Source: Clostridia bacterium (GTDB lineage Bacteria; Bacillota; Clostridia; Christensenellales; CAG-138). From it: a stretch of DNA of 64,000 bases. Of this stretch, positions 7,047-15,229 are shown one piece after another (positions within the stretch are counted from its first letter, which is position 1; every line of letters starts with the position of its first letter). The notes under the pieces are model-generated. The model saw only the letters and a list, made by a program, of their open reading frames with translations, did not search any database and was not told the DNA's origin. The position numbers were made by a program, and so were the translations under genes. Where the stretch lies: NCBI GenBank assembly GCA_030526425.1, contig JAUNCT010000001.1, forward strand, positions 62,001-126,000. Reading direction: 5' to 3'.

Positions 7047-8351
7047 ATGGCGTTTATTGCGGATAACATTTCGGTCAACGCGGAGGGTCACCTTACGTTT
7101 GCCGGACAGGACACAACGGAACTTGCGGCGCGCTTCGGCACGCCTGTTTATTTGATGGATGAGGAACGCATCCGGCACAATTGCCGCACCTATACCGAAG
7201 CGTTCCGGAAGCATTTCAAAGAAGGTTCCCGCGTGATCTACGCATCGAAGGCGTGCTCGTTCAAAGAAATGTACCGCATCACGAAATCCGAAGGGATGTT
7301 CACCGAGGTCGTTTCCTCCGGTGAACTCGCAACGGCGCTTGCCGCGGGCGTCCCCGCCTGCGACATCGTGTTCCACGGCAGCGCGAAGACCGATTTCGAT
7401 ATCCGTTACGGTGTGGAAAGCGGTGTCGGCATCTTCGCCGTCGACAACCGGGACGAGCTCGGGGCGCTCGAAGCGGAAGCGGCAAAGCACGGGCTCGTAC
7501 AGAACATCATCATCCGCGTCACGCCGGGGATCGACCCGCATACCTATGAGGCGATCAGCACCGGAAAGGTGGATTCCAAGTTCGGTGTCGCCATCGAGAC
7601 CGGACAGGCGGAAGCGCTTGCCGTGGAAGCCGCGGCAATGCCGCATATCGGTCTTGTGGGTTTCCATTGTCATGTCGGTTCCGAAGTCTTCGGTGAGGAT
7701 GTATTCGAGCGTACCGCCACTGTCATGCTGAACTTCCTTGCGGAGATGCATCACCGCCACGGCATCACCGCCAAGGTGCTCGATCTCGGCGGCGGTTACG
7801 GCGTCCGCTATGTGGAAAGCGATCCCACGCTCGATATCGCGGAAAAGATCGCGTCCGTTGCTTCGGTCGTGAAGAGCGAATGCGCGCGTCTGGATTTCCC
7901 CGAACCCGAGATCTGGATGGAGCCCGGTCGTTCGATCGCCGCGGACGCGGGTATGACTTTGTATACCGTCGGTTCGAGAAAAGACATCACCGGGATCAAG
8001 ACCTATGTCGCCATCGACGGCGGTATGGCGGACAATCCCCGTTACGCCCTGTACGGCGCGCGTTACACCGTGCTGCCGGCAAGCCGCGCGAACGAGACCT
8101 GCGATATGGTCTGCACGCTGGCGGGTCGCTGCTGCGAAAGCGGCGATATGATCCAGGAGAACATCAAGCTCCCCGCGGGCACGAAGCGCGGCGATATCAT
8201 CGCCGTGTGTACGACGGGTGCTTACAACTTCTCCATGTCGTCGAACTACAACCGTCTCCCCCGCCCCGCGGTCGTCATGCTGAATGCGGGAACGGCGCGC
8301 GTCGCCGTCAAGGCGGAGACCTTCGAGGACCTGTACCGGTTGGACGTATAA
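7047..8351 (+). CDS. lysA: diaminopimelate decarboxylase
   Basis: This PLP enzyme converts meso-diaminopimelate to L-lysine, the last step of lysine synthesis. The 434-residue protein has all expected elements: the PLP lysine in VIYASKAC (Lys68), GFHCHVGSE, the glycine-rich phosphate loop LDLGGGYG, EPGRSIAADAG, the substrate-binding CCESGD contributed across the dimer, and GAYNFSMSSNYN near the C-terminus. The start at 7047 has ACGGAG 6 nt upstream; an in-frame ATG at 7029 has no RBS, and still longer starts lie upstream of the promoter. It is transcribed alone and ends in a terminator at 8369. Confidence 0.95.
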   Translation: MAFIADNISVNAEGHLTFAGQDTTELAARFGTPVYLMDEERIRHNCRTYTEAFRKHFKEGSRVIYASKACSFKEMYRITKSEGMFTEVVSSGELATALAAGVPACDIVFHGSAKTDFDIRYGVESGVGIFAVDNRDELGALEAEAAKHGLVQNIIIRVTPGIDPHTYEAISTGKVDSKFGVAIETGQAEALAVEAAAMPHIGLVGFHCHVGSEVFGEDVFERTATVMLNFLAEMHHRHGITAKVLDLGGGYGVRYVESDPTLDIAEKIASVASVVKSECARLDFPEPEIWMEPGRSIAADAGMTLYTVGSRKDITGIKTYVAIDGGMADNPRYALYGARYTVLPASRANETCDMVCTLAGRCCESGDMIQENIKLPAGTKRGDIIAVCTTGAYNFSMSSNYNRLPRPAVVMLNAGTARVAVKAETFEDLYRLDV

Positions 8352-8368
8352 AACGGTTTCAGACAACG

Positions 8369-8399
8369 AGCACTTCCCTCGGGAGGTGCTTTTTCTTTT
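8369..8399 (+). terminator. intrinsic terminator of lysA
   Basis: A 9-bp stem (AGCACTTCC/GGAGGTGCT, one G-U pair) with a CTCG loop is followed by TTTTTCTTTT. Confidence 0.85.
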
Positions 8400-8425
8400 G
8401 CAACCTTCCGAAAAGTCCGTATAAT
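8398..8425 (+). promoter_or_regulatory. promoter of the two-component operon
   Basis: TTGCAA (8398-8403) and TATAAT (8420-8425) are 16 bp apart; the -35 starts in the T-run of the lysA terminator. Confidence 0.6.
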
Positions 8426-8454
8426 GAAACAAAAAACAAGTTCGGAGATGCACC

Positions 8455-9138
8455 ATGCAGTATAAGGTATTGATCGTCGAGGACGATCGCTCCGTTTCGG
8501 ACGCGCTGGAGGATTGCCTGTCGGGCTGGGAGATGGAACCCCGGAGCGTCCGCGATTTCAAAAACGTCATGGGAGAGTTCCGTGCGTTTGCGCCGCATCT
8601 CGTTTTGATGGATATCGGGCTCCCCTATCTCGACGGGTACAGCCTGTGCAAATCGATCCGTGCGGAGAGCTCCGCTCCCGTGATCTTCATTTCCGCGGCA
8701 AGCGAGAACATGAACATCGTCATGGCGATGGAACTCGGCGCCGATGATTTCATCGTCAAGCCTTTCGACCGCAGCGTACTCATTGCGAAATTGCGCGCGC
8801 ACCTGCGCAGGGCTTACGAATTCGCAGACAGGCAGCCCGAGCTGCGTCTTTCGGACGCCGTGCTCGATACAGGGGAGCATTGTTTGAAGCGGAACGGGGA
8901 GCGGATCGAGCTGACGAAGAACGAGTACCGTATCCTGCATGTGCTGCTGACGCAAAAGGGAAAGCTCGTCCGGCGCGATACGCTGATGGAAGCCCTGTGG
9001 CAGACCGACAGCTTCGTCGATGAAAACACCCTCACCGTCAATGTGGCAAGGCTTCGCAAAAAGCTGGCGGCGGCGGGGCTCGGCGACCCGGTCCGCACGC
9101 GGTTCGGCGAGGGCTATATCCTGCGGGAGGACGTATGA
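8455..9138 (+). CDS. OmpR-family response regulator, BceR-like
   Basis: The 227-residue protein has an N-terminal receiver domain with the acidic pocket EDD (9-11), phospho-acceptor Asp53 in VLMDIGLP, and the conserved Lys in IVKPFD. A C-terminal winged helix-turn-helix of the OmpR/PhoB type ends with VRTRFGEGYIL. The stop overlaps the start of the kinase gene. With the kinase and the ABC genes that follow, it forms a Bce-type module that senses cell-wall-active peptides and induces its own exporter. That role is inferred from order and families. Confidence 0.9.
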   Translation: MQYKVLIVEDDRSVSDALEDCLSGWEMEPRSVRDFKNVMGEFRAFAPHLVLMDIGLPYLDGYSLCKSIRAESSAPVIFISAASENMNIVMAMELGADDFIVKPFDRSVLIAKLRAHLRRAYEFADRQPELRLSDAVLDTGEHCLKRNGERIELTKNEYRILHVLLTQKGKLVRRDTLMEALWQTDSFVDENTLTVNVARLRKKLAAAGLGDPVRTRFGEGYILREDV

Positions 9139-10124
9139 AGTTCCTCGGTAAATACCTGAAATACCGCCGCGGGGAGATCGTTTTGTTTCTCGTTTGCGCC
9201 GCGGTGTTTGCGGTGTGGTTTTCGCTCAACGGTCTTCCGCTTGTGACGTGGGTCTATCCGTTTGCGCTGTGCGCGTTGCTTTGCGGCGGATGTCTTGTCC
9301 GGGACGCGATGAAAGCCTTCCAAACGCACCGCCGTCTGACGGGACCACGGGAAGGCGCCGAAGCAGCGGAACTTCCGTTTCCCGCGACCCTTGCCGAAGA
9401 GGATTGTATCGCGCTGATCCGGAAAAAGGATGCGAAGCTTGCGGAACAGCACCGCGAAGCCAAACGCCGCACCGATGCGATGCGCGATTATTACACCATG
9501 TGGGCGCACAGCATCAAAACGCCGCTCGCGGCGATGCGGCTGAACCTCGGCGATGCGGACGACCCGAGGTCGAAACGGCTGCGGTTCGATCTCGACCGCA
9601 CGGAACGTTACGCGGAAATGGCGCTCACCTACAGCAGGCTCGAATCCGACAGTACGGATTACGTGTTTCGGAGGGTTTCCGCCGATGCGCTCGTCCGCAC
9701 GGAGATCAAGCGGTTTTCGGGAGAGTTCATTTTCAAAAAGCTGCGGTTGGAGTATGCGGTGCCCGAAACCGCCGAGGTGCTCACCGATGAAAAATGGCTC
9801 GGTTTCGCGGTCGGTCAGGTGCTGTCGAACGCCGTCAAATACACGCCGGAGGGCGGAACCGTATCCGTCGGATGGGAGGCGCCCGATACGCTCGTCATCC
9901 GCGATACGGGCGTCGGCATTGCAAAGGAGGACTTGCCGCGCGTATTCGAAAACGGGTTCACCGGGTTCAACGGGCGCGCCGACCGCCGCGCGACGGGGAT
10001 CGGTCTGTATCTGACAAAGCGGATCCTCACGGAGCTCGGGCACACCATTGCCGTGGCGAGCGTCCCGGGCGCGGGGACGGAAGTGCGGATCGGTCTGGCT
10101 CCGTACGAGCTCAAAACCGAATAG
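9135..10124 (+). CDS. intramembrane-sensing histidine kinase, BceS-like
   Basis: The 329-residue kinase has two N-terminal membrane helices (about 14-30 and 35-54) with almost no extracellular loop, the hallmark of intramembrane-sensing BceS-type kinases. The phosphorylated His is in WAHSIKTP (His125), followed by the N box around QVLSNAVKYTPEG, the G1 box IRDTGVGI and the G2 region ATGIGLYLTK. Such kinases usually do not sense the drug directly but through the BceB-like permease, which is encoded two genes downstream. It overlaps the regulator gene by 4 nt. Confidence 0.9.
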   Translation: MKFLGKYLKYRRGEIVLFLVCAAVFAVWFSLNGLPLVTWVYPFALCALLCGGCLVRDAMKAFQTHRRLTGPREGAEAAELPFPATLAEEDCIALIRKKDAKLAEQHREAKRRTDAMRDYYTMWAHSIKTPLAAMRLNLGDADDPRSKRLRFDLDRTERYAEMALTYSRLESDSTDYVFRRVSADALVRTEIKRFSGEFIFKKLRLEYAVPETAEVLTDEKWLGFAVGQVLSNAVKYTPEGGTVSVGWEAPDTLVIRDTGVGIAKEDLPRVFENGFTGFNGRADRRATGIGLYLTKRILTELGHTIAVASVPGAGTEVRIGLAPYELKTE

Positions 10125-10223
10125 TGACAAAACCGTAAGGAACATGTACGGAGAAGCGATGGAGTGGGCGGCGGAGCATGTCGTATCCTATCCCCTGTAA
10201 GAAACGAAAGGGGACAAAGAACA

Positions 10224-10982
10224 ATGTCTTTACTCGAAGTCAAAGAACTGAAAAAGATTTACCGTTCCCGTGGAGGAAACACCGTGGAAGCGCTGCGGAA
10301 TGTGAATTTTTCCGTTGAAGAGGGAGAATTCGTTGCCGTGATGGGGGAATCCGGCAGCGGGAAGACGACGCTTCTGAACATCCTTGCGGCGCTCGACCGC
10401 CCGACCTCGGGCACCGTGCTGCTGGACGGCAAGGACATTTCGGGCCTTGGGGATACCGCGCTTTCCGCGTTCCGCAGGGATAAGCTCGGCTTTGTGTTTC
10501 AGGAGTTCAACCTGCTCGACACCTTCACGCTCCGCGACAATATCTGCCTGCCGCTCGTCCTTGCGGGGATGCGTTACCGTGAAATGGAACGGAAGCTCAC
10601 TCCGCTGGCGGAACGCCTCGGTCTGACGGCCCTGCTCGATAAATATCCTTACGAGGTCTCCGGCGGGCAAAAGCAGCGCGCCGCGGCGGCAAGGGCGCTC
10701 ATTACGGAACCCAGGCTGCTGCTGGCGGACGAACCGACCGGCGCGCTCGATTCCAAGGCGTCGGATAAGCTGCTCGCTCTGTTCGAGGATATCAACCGCG
10801 CGGGACAGACGATCTTCATGGTCACGCATTCCGCACGCGCGGCAAGCCGTGCGGGCTGCGTGCTGTTCATCCGCGACGGCGAGGTCTTTCACCGTCTGTA
10901 TCGCGGTGACCTCAACGGGGATGCCTTCTACGGGCGGATCTCCGACACGCTGACGATGCTTGCCGGGGGAGGCGCACAATGA
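10224..10982 (+). CDS. ABC transporter ATP-binding protein, BceA-like
   Basis: The start at ATG 10224 follows AAAGGGG and gives 252 residues; an upstream in-frame start would add an unrelated N-terminus. Walker A is GESGSGKTT (about 41-49), the signature is VSGGQKQR and Walker B is LLLADEPTGALDS, which fits the LolD/MacB/BceA class. It ends in a 4-nt overlap with the permease gene. It would power the peptide-detoxifying complex with the 10979-13039 product. Confidence 0.9.
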   Translation: MSLLEVKELKKIYRSRGGNTVEALRNVNFSVEEGEFVAVMGESGSGKTTLLNILAALDRPTSGTVLLDGKDISGLGDTALSAFRRDKLGFVFQEFNLLDTFTLRDNICLPLVLAGMRYREMERKLTPLAERLGLTALLDKYPYEVSGGQKQRAAAARALITEPRLLLADEPTGALDSKASDKLLALFEDINRAGQTIFMVTHSARAASRAGCVLFIRDGEVFHRLYRGDLNGDAFYGRISDTLTMLAGGGAQ

Positions 10983-13039
10983 AAACGGCGTATTTCCCGC
11001 GGCTTGCCGCGGACGGTATGCGGAAGAACCGCCGCCTGTACAGCCCCTACCTGATGATGTGCGCGTTGATGATCGCGGTGCATTACATCGTCGGGTATTT
11101 GTACGTCTCACCGCTTGTGAACGCAATGAAAGGCGGAAGCTCGCTCAAAGAGGTCCTGTGGTTCGGGCGTTTCGTCATCGCCGTGTTCGCGGCGATCTTC
11201 CTTCTTTACGGAAACTCGTTTTTGATCCGTCGCCGGAAACGCGAGTTCGGTTTGTACCGCGTACTCGGCATGGACCGCAGCGGTATCCGCAAGGTCGCTT
11301 TGCTCGAGACCCTCTATACGGAAGCCATCGCCATGCTCTTCGGACTCGGCGCGGGGATCGCGCTTTCGAAGCTGGCGGAAACGGTCCTCATGCGGCTCGT
11401 TCGCACTGCGCCGGATATGCGGTTTTCGGTGCCGACAGCGCCTTTGCTCGAAACGACCGTCCTGTTTACCGCGATCTTTCTGCTGCTGCTTTTCAATACG
11501 CTCATCCGCGTCCGTTTCGTGACGGAAACGGAACTTCTCAAAAGCGAAGCCGAGGGCGACAAGCCGCCGAAAGCGCACCTGTTGCCGGGGCTTATCGGCG
11601 CGTTCCTTTTGGCGGGCGCCTATTGTGTCGCGGTGAAGATCGATCAGCCGATCGCGGCGATGCTGTGGTTCTTCCTTGCGGTGATCGCGGTCATCGTCGC
11701 CACGTATCTTCTGTTCGTTTCGGGCTCTGTGCATATTCTGAGCCGGATGCAGCGCTCGAAGAGCTACTATTACAAAGCGGAACACTTTCTGTCTGTGAGT
11801 TCGATGCGCTACCGTATGAAGCGCAACGGCGCGGGACTCGCGTCGATCTGCATCCTCATGACGATGGTCCTCGTGACCCTCGGTTCGACCGCCTGTCTGT
11901 ATTTCGGCAAGGATGCGGCGCTGGCGGCGCGTTACCCGCGGGATGTTTGCACGGCGATCGTACGCTCCGGTTATGACCCTGCGGACGCGGAAAATCTCGG
12001 CCGTCTGACGGAGCGGATCGCGGTTGCTCTCCCGGCGGACGCCGTGAAGCCCGGAACGGCGCAAACCTATACGGAGTACTGTGTTTCGGGTTACCTTCTT
12101 TCCGGAAAACCCGAGATCGACGTGAACTATCTCAAAGACGCAGGATATGTCGATTACGATCGGGTGGCGGAAGTGCATTTTCTTTCCGCAGGCGACTACA
12201 ATCGTCTCAGCGGGAAGGATGTGGTGCCTGCTCCCGGCGAGGCGCTCGTTCATGCGGTGAGAACGGACGATGTCGGAGAAACGCTTACCGTCGGAGGGAT
12301 CTCGGTGAAGGTGCGGGAACGCATCGGAGCGGATGCCGGACTGTTCCCGGAAACGGCGTCGGTTTGCCCGAATCTGTATGTCATCGTGGACGATGCGCGC
12401 CGTTACGCCGAAGCCCTTTCCGGCGCGGTGGATTACAACGGCACGCCGATGCTGTTGCTGCGATGGTATTACAGGTTCGATACCCAGTATACAGGGGAGG
12501 ACGCGGCGGCGCTGACGGATGCGGTGCTCTCCGTTTGGAATTCGGAAAAGAGCGCCTTCGATCCGGCCGGAGAACAACCGAGCTTCTCCTGTGTGGAACA
12601 TGAGGCGATGCGTGCGGACTTTTACACGAGCTTCGGAGGTCTGTTCTTCGTGGGGATCCTGCTGAGCGCGGTGTTCACACTTGCCGCAACGCTGATCATT
12701 TACTTCAAACAGGTCTCCGAGGGCTATGAGGACAGCGCCCGCTTCGGCATCATGCGGAAGGTCGGTCTGTCGGCGGAACTCATCCGGAAGTCCGTGCGCG
12801 GACAGATGCGGACGGTGTTCCTTCTGCCGCTCGGCGCGGCGGTCGTGCATTTGGCGTTCGCATTCCCCATGCTGTCGAAGATGCTGCGGTTGTTCGGCGT
12901 GACCGATACGCGGCTGCTGATCTTGACTTGCGGCGGTAGCGTGCTCCTGTGTATGGCGGTCTATCTCGTGATCTGCCGCTTCACATCGGATGTTTACACG
13001 GCGATCGTCGGCGGCACGGAGCGCGGAAACGAGCGGTAA
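10979..13039 (+). CDS. FtsX-like ABC permease, BceB-like
   Basis: The 686-residue membrane protein has the BceB layout: paired N-terminal helices with an FtsX-like segment, a group of helices up to about residue 310, then a large extracytoplasmic domain of roughly 220 residues, and three C-terminal helices. This single big loop between late helices separates BceB from MacB-type permeases and is where bacitracin-like peptides or lipid-II complexes are thought to be sensed. It is the last gene of the module. No operator resembling the known BceR site was identified upstream of the ATPase gene. Confidence 0.88.
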   Translation: MKTAYFPRLAADGMRKNRRLYSPYLMMCALMIAVHYIVGYLYVSPLVNAMKGGSSLKEVLWFGRFVIAVFAAIFLLYGNSFLIRRRKREFGLYRVLGMDRSGIRKVALLETLYTEAIAMLFGLGAGIALSKLAETVLMRLVRTAPDMRFSVPTAPLLETTVLFTAIFLLLLFNTLIRVRFVTETELLKSEAEGDKPPKAHLLPGLIGAFLLAGAYCVAVKIDQPIAAMLWFFLAVIAVIVATYLLFVSGSVHILSRMQRSKSYYYKAEHFLSVSSMRYRMKRNGAGLASICILMTMVLVTLGSTACLYFGKDAALAARYPRDVCTAIVRSGYDPADAENLGRLTERIAVALPADAVKPGTAQTYTEYCVSGYLLSGKPEIDVNYLKDAGYVDYDRVAEVHFLSAGDYNRLSGKDVVPAPGEALVHAVRTDDVGETLTVGGISVKVRERIGADAGLFPETASVCPNLYVIVDDARRYAEALSGAVDYNGTPMLLLRWYYRFDTQYTGEDAAALTDAVLSVWNSEKSAFDPAGEQPSFSCVEHEAMRADFYTSFGGLFFVGILLSAVFTLAATLIIYFKQVSEGYEDSARFGIMRKVGLSAELIRKSVRGQMRTVFLLPLGAAVVHLAFAFPMLSKMLRLFGVTDTRLLILTCGGSVLLCMAVYLVICRFTSDVYTAIVGGTERGNER

Positions 13040-13050
13040 CGCCGGTTTCC

Positions 13051-13080
13051 GGAGGGAGGGTTTGCGAAAATCCTCCCTCC
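13051..13080 (+). terminator. stem-loop after the Bce-like operon
   Basis: A 9-bp perfect stem GGAGGGAGG/CCTCCCTCC with a 12-nt loop lies just after the permease stop. There is no T-run, so it may be a weak or factor-assisted terminator or a 3' stabilising hairpin. Confidence 0.45.
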
Positions 13081-13125
13081 GCCTGCATATATTTGCCGAA
13101 ACTTGGGGTTTTTGCGAAAACGTGC

Positions 13126-13154
13126 TTGACAAAGCGGGGATTCTTCTGTAAACT
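13126..13154 (+). promoter_or_regulatory. promoter of the tRNA operon
   Basis: A consensus TTGACA (13126-13131) and TAAACT (13149-13154) are 17 bp apart, ending 14 bp before the first tRNA. This is one of the best promoters in the window, as expected for stable RNA. Confidence 0.8.
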
Positions 13155-13168
13155 ATGATACTGCAAGT

Positions 13169-13244
13169 GCCAATGTGGCTCAGTCGGTAGAGCAGCTGAT
13201 TCGTAATCAGCAGGTCAGCGGTTCGAGTCCGCTCATTGGCTCCA
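13169..13244 (+). tRNA. tRNA-Thr (anticodon CGT)
   Basis: The 76-nt gene folds as a standard cloverleaf: acceptor GCCAATG/CATTGGC, anticodon stem GCTGA/TCAGC around loop TTCGTAA (anticodon CGT, reading ACG), T-loop GTTCGAGTC, discriminator T and an encoded CCA. Confidence 0.95.
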
Positions 13245-13249
13245 GTCGT

Positions 13250-13326
13250 CGAGGTGTAGCGCAGTTTGGTAGCGCGTTTGGTTCGGGACCAAAAGGCCGC
13301 TGGTTCAAATCCAGTCACCTCGACCA
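13250..13326 (+). tRNA. tRNA-Pro (anticodon CGG)
   Basis: The 77-nt gene has acceptor CGAGGTG/CACCTCG, anticodon stem TTTGG/CCAAA around loop TTCGGGA (anticodon CGG, reading CCG), T-loop GTTCAAATC, discriminator A and an encoded CCA. It lies 5 nt after the tRNA-Thr and is cotranscribed with it. Confidence 0.95.
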
Positions 13327-13330
13327 CAGA

Positions 13331-13359
13331 AAGCAGGTTGTTCGCAACCTGCTTTTTTC
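13331..13359 (+). terminator. intrinsic terminator of the tRNA operon
   Basis: A 10-bp perfect stem AAGCAGGTTG/CAACCTGCTT with a TTCG loop is followed by TTTTTT. Confidence 0.92.
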
Positions 13360-13387
13360 GTTATTCGAATATTCCGGGAGGTTCGTT

Positions 13388-14170
13388 ATGGTTGTTTGGT
13401 TCATCTATCTCATTGCGGGAATCGGCGCGGGCATCGTCACGGGGCTTGCGGGGCTGTCGGCGGCAGTCGTCATTACGCCCTTGCTGACGGGCGTATGCAA
13501 ATGGTCCGGCTACGATGCGGTCACCGTCGCGCTTGCGGCGGATGTGCTCGCCAGTCTGCTGACCGCGAACACCTACCGCAAAAACGGTAATATCGATTTG
13601 AAGCGCGGGCTGCTGGTCGGAACGACGGCGCTCATCGGCACCGCGGTCGGCAGCTGGTGCGGGTATCTGTTCAACAACGCGCAGCCGGGCGGACTCGGAC
13701 TCATCGCGATGCTGACGACCGTTTCGCTCGGGTTCAAATTCCTGTTGCGACCCGTGACCGGCGGTGCCGGCGCGGAGGACTCCGAAGGCGATGGCAGCCG
13801 CGGGAAAACGGAGCTTGCCATGCTGTGCGGTGTCGGCATCGGCTGGGTCTGCGGATTTACCGGTTCGGGCGGAGGTATTCTGATGCTGACGGTGTTCACA
13901 CTGTTGCTGGGGTACAACCTCAAGGTCGCCGTCGGTACGAGCACCATGATCATGACCGCCGTGGCGTTGACGGGTGCGGTGAGCCATGTGGCGATGGGTG
14001 CGGCGATCCGCCTGCTCCCGATGGCGGCGATCGTGCTGACATGCCTGATTTCGGCGCTTCTTTCGGCGCGGTTCGCCAATAAGTGCGAGATCCGCAAGCT
14101 CAACCGCGTCATCGGCGCGGTGCTGATCCTGCTCGGCGCGTTCACACTGGTCATGAAATACGCTTTCTGA
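13388..14170 (+). CDS. TSUP (TauE/SafE) family membrane transporter
   Basis: The start at ATG 13388 (GGGAGG upstream) gives 260 residues; longer in-frame starts run into the tRNAs. It has seven to eight membrane helices arranged as two related halves, with the glycine-rich GLAGLSAAVVITPLL near the start and FTGSGGGILML in the middle, both typical of TauE/SafE permeases. The family exports or imports sulfite, sulfonates and other small organosulfur or carboxylate anions. No clue here tells which. Confidence 0.85.
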   Translation: MVVWFIYLIAGIGAGIVTGLAGLSAAVVITPLLTGVCKWSGYDAVTVALAADVLASLLTANTYRKNGNIDLKRGLLVGTTALIGTAVGSWCGYLFNNAQPGGLGLIAMLTTVSLGFKFLLRPVTGGAGAEDSEGDGSRGKTELAMLCGVGIGWVCGFTGSGGGILMLTVFTLLLGYNLKVAVGTSTMIMTAVALTGAVSHVAMGAAIRLLPMAAIVLTCLISALLSARFANKCEIRKLNRVIGAVLILLGAFTLVMKYAF

Positions 14171-14268
14171 CGGGGGCGGCGTCTTTTCGGTTGACCGCCG
14201 TTTTCTCCGGGCAGTACAATGGGGGCGCAAGCACCGCTTGCAAAGAAAAGAAAGGAAGGAAAAACACA

Positions 14269-15144
14269 ATGAAGAAACTGTTGGTTCTGTTCCTCTCCCT
14301 CGCGTTGGCGCTGACCGCCGTGACGGCACTCGCCGACGAAGCCGCCTTTACGGAGACGGTCGTTTCCGTTCCGAACGGCGATCATGAAATCCCCGCAACG
14401 GTCTGCATCCCCGCGGGTGAAGGCAAGTTCCCCGCCGTCGTCATGCTGCACGGTACGGGCTCGAACCGCGAAGAAGCGGGCGAAGGCTACAAGGTCGGCG
14501 CACCCGTTCTTGCGGAAAAATACGGCATTGCGACCATCCGCATCGACTTCATGGGCAACGGCGATTCCGCTGCGGATTACACCGGCTATACCTTCGACAG
14601 CGCCGTTTCCGATGCGGTCGCGGCTGCGAACTATATGAAGGGTCTGGAGAACATCGACGGCGCGCATATCGGCGTCATGGGCTGGAGCCAGGGCGGCACG
14701 GACGCTCTGCTTGCGGCGTCGCGCGCGGCGGACGTTTTCTCTTCCGTTGTGACCTGGGCGGGCGCGCCGGACCTTTCCGACATGCTGAGCGATGCGCTGT
14801 ATGAGGAAGCGAAGACCAACGGATACTTCGTGATGGAGTTCGACTGGCGCGAACCGCTGCACGTTTCCCTGCAGTGGTGTGAAGACGTGAAGAACACCGA
14901 TGTGCTCAAGGAGTTTGCGGAAAACTATGCGGGTCCCGTGCTTGCCATCCACGGTGAGCAGGACACCACCGTGGACCCCGAATGGAGCAACAAGATCGTT
15001 GCGGCGAGTCCGAACCCGTCATCGAAGACATTCTTCATCCCCGGGATGGATCATACCTTCAACGTCTTTTCCGGTGAAGAGTACAAGTCCCTGCTGACCG
15101 CCGTCGATGCGACCGGCGCCTTCTTTGCGGAAACGCTGAAATAA
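14269..15144 (+). CDS. secreted alpha/beta hydrolase
   Basis: The start at ATG 14269 follows AAGGAAGGA and gives 291 residues with a signal peptide ending TALA near residue 22. The mature protein is a serine hydrolase of the dienelactone-hydrolase/acyl-esterase class: oxyanion-loop HGTGSNR, nucleophile elbow GWSQGG (Ser140), acid Asp in GEQDTTVDP and catalytic His in GMDHTF. It should act outside the membrane on esters of unknown identity. It is a single gene ending at a strong bidirectional terminator. Confidence 0.85.
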   Translation: MKKLLVLFLSLALALTAVTALADEAAFTETVVSVPNGDHEIPATVCIPAGEGKFPAVVMLHGTGSNREEAGEGYKVGAPVLAEKYGIATIRIDFMGNGDSAADYTGYTFDSAVSDAVAAANYMKGLENIDGAHIGVMGWSQGGTDALLAASRAADVFSSVVTWAGAPDLSDMLSDALYEEAKTNGYFVMEFDWREPLHVSLQWCEDVKNTDVLKEFAENYAGPVLAIHGEQDTTVDPEWSNKIVAASPNPSSKTFFIPGMDHTFNVFSGEEYKSLLTAVDATGAFFAETLK

Positions 15145-15177
15145 GGAACGACGGGAACCTTCCCGTTGAAAGGAAAA

Positions 15178-15215
15178 GACCCGCACCGTCCATGTGGACG
15201 GTGCGGGTCTTTTTT
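15178..15215. terminator. bidirectional terminator between convergent genes
   Basis: A 15-bp perfect stem (15178-15192 with 15195-15209) has TTTTTT on the plus side and TCTTTTCCTTTC on the minus side. It closes both the secreted hydrolase and the glycosyltransferase operon. Confidence 0.9.
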
Positions 15216-15229
15216 GGCATTTTCATTGT

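Noticed and set aside
11108..13327. A 739-residue minus-strand open frame antisense to the FtsX-like permease
   Set aside because: It has no family motifs, is Arg/His/Gln-rich in the manner of antisense frames in GC-rich DNA, and runs through both tRNA genes.
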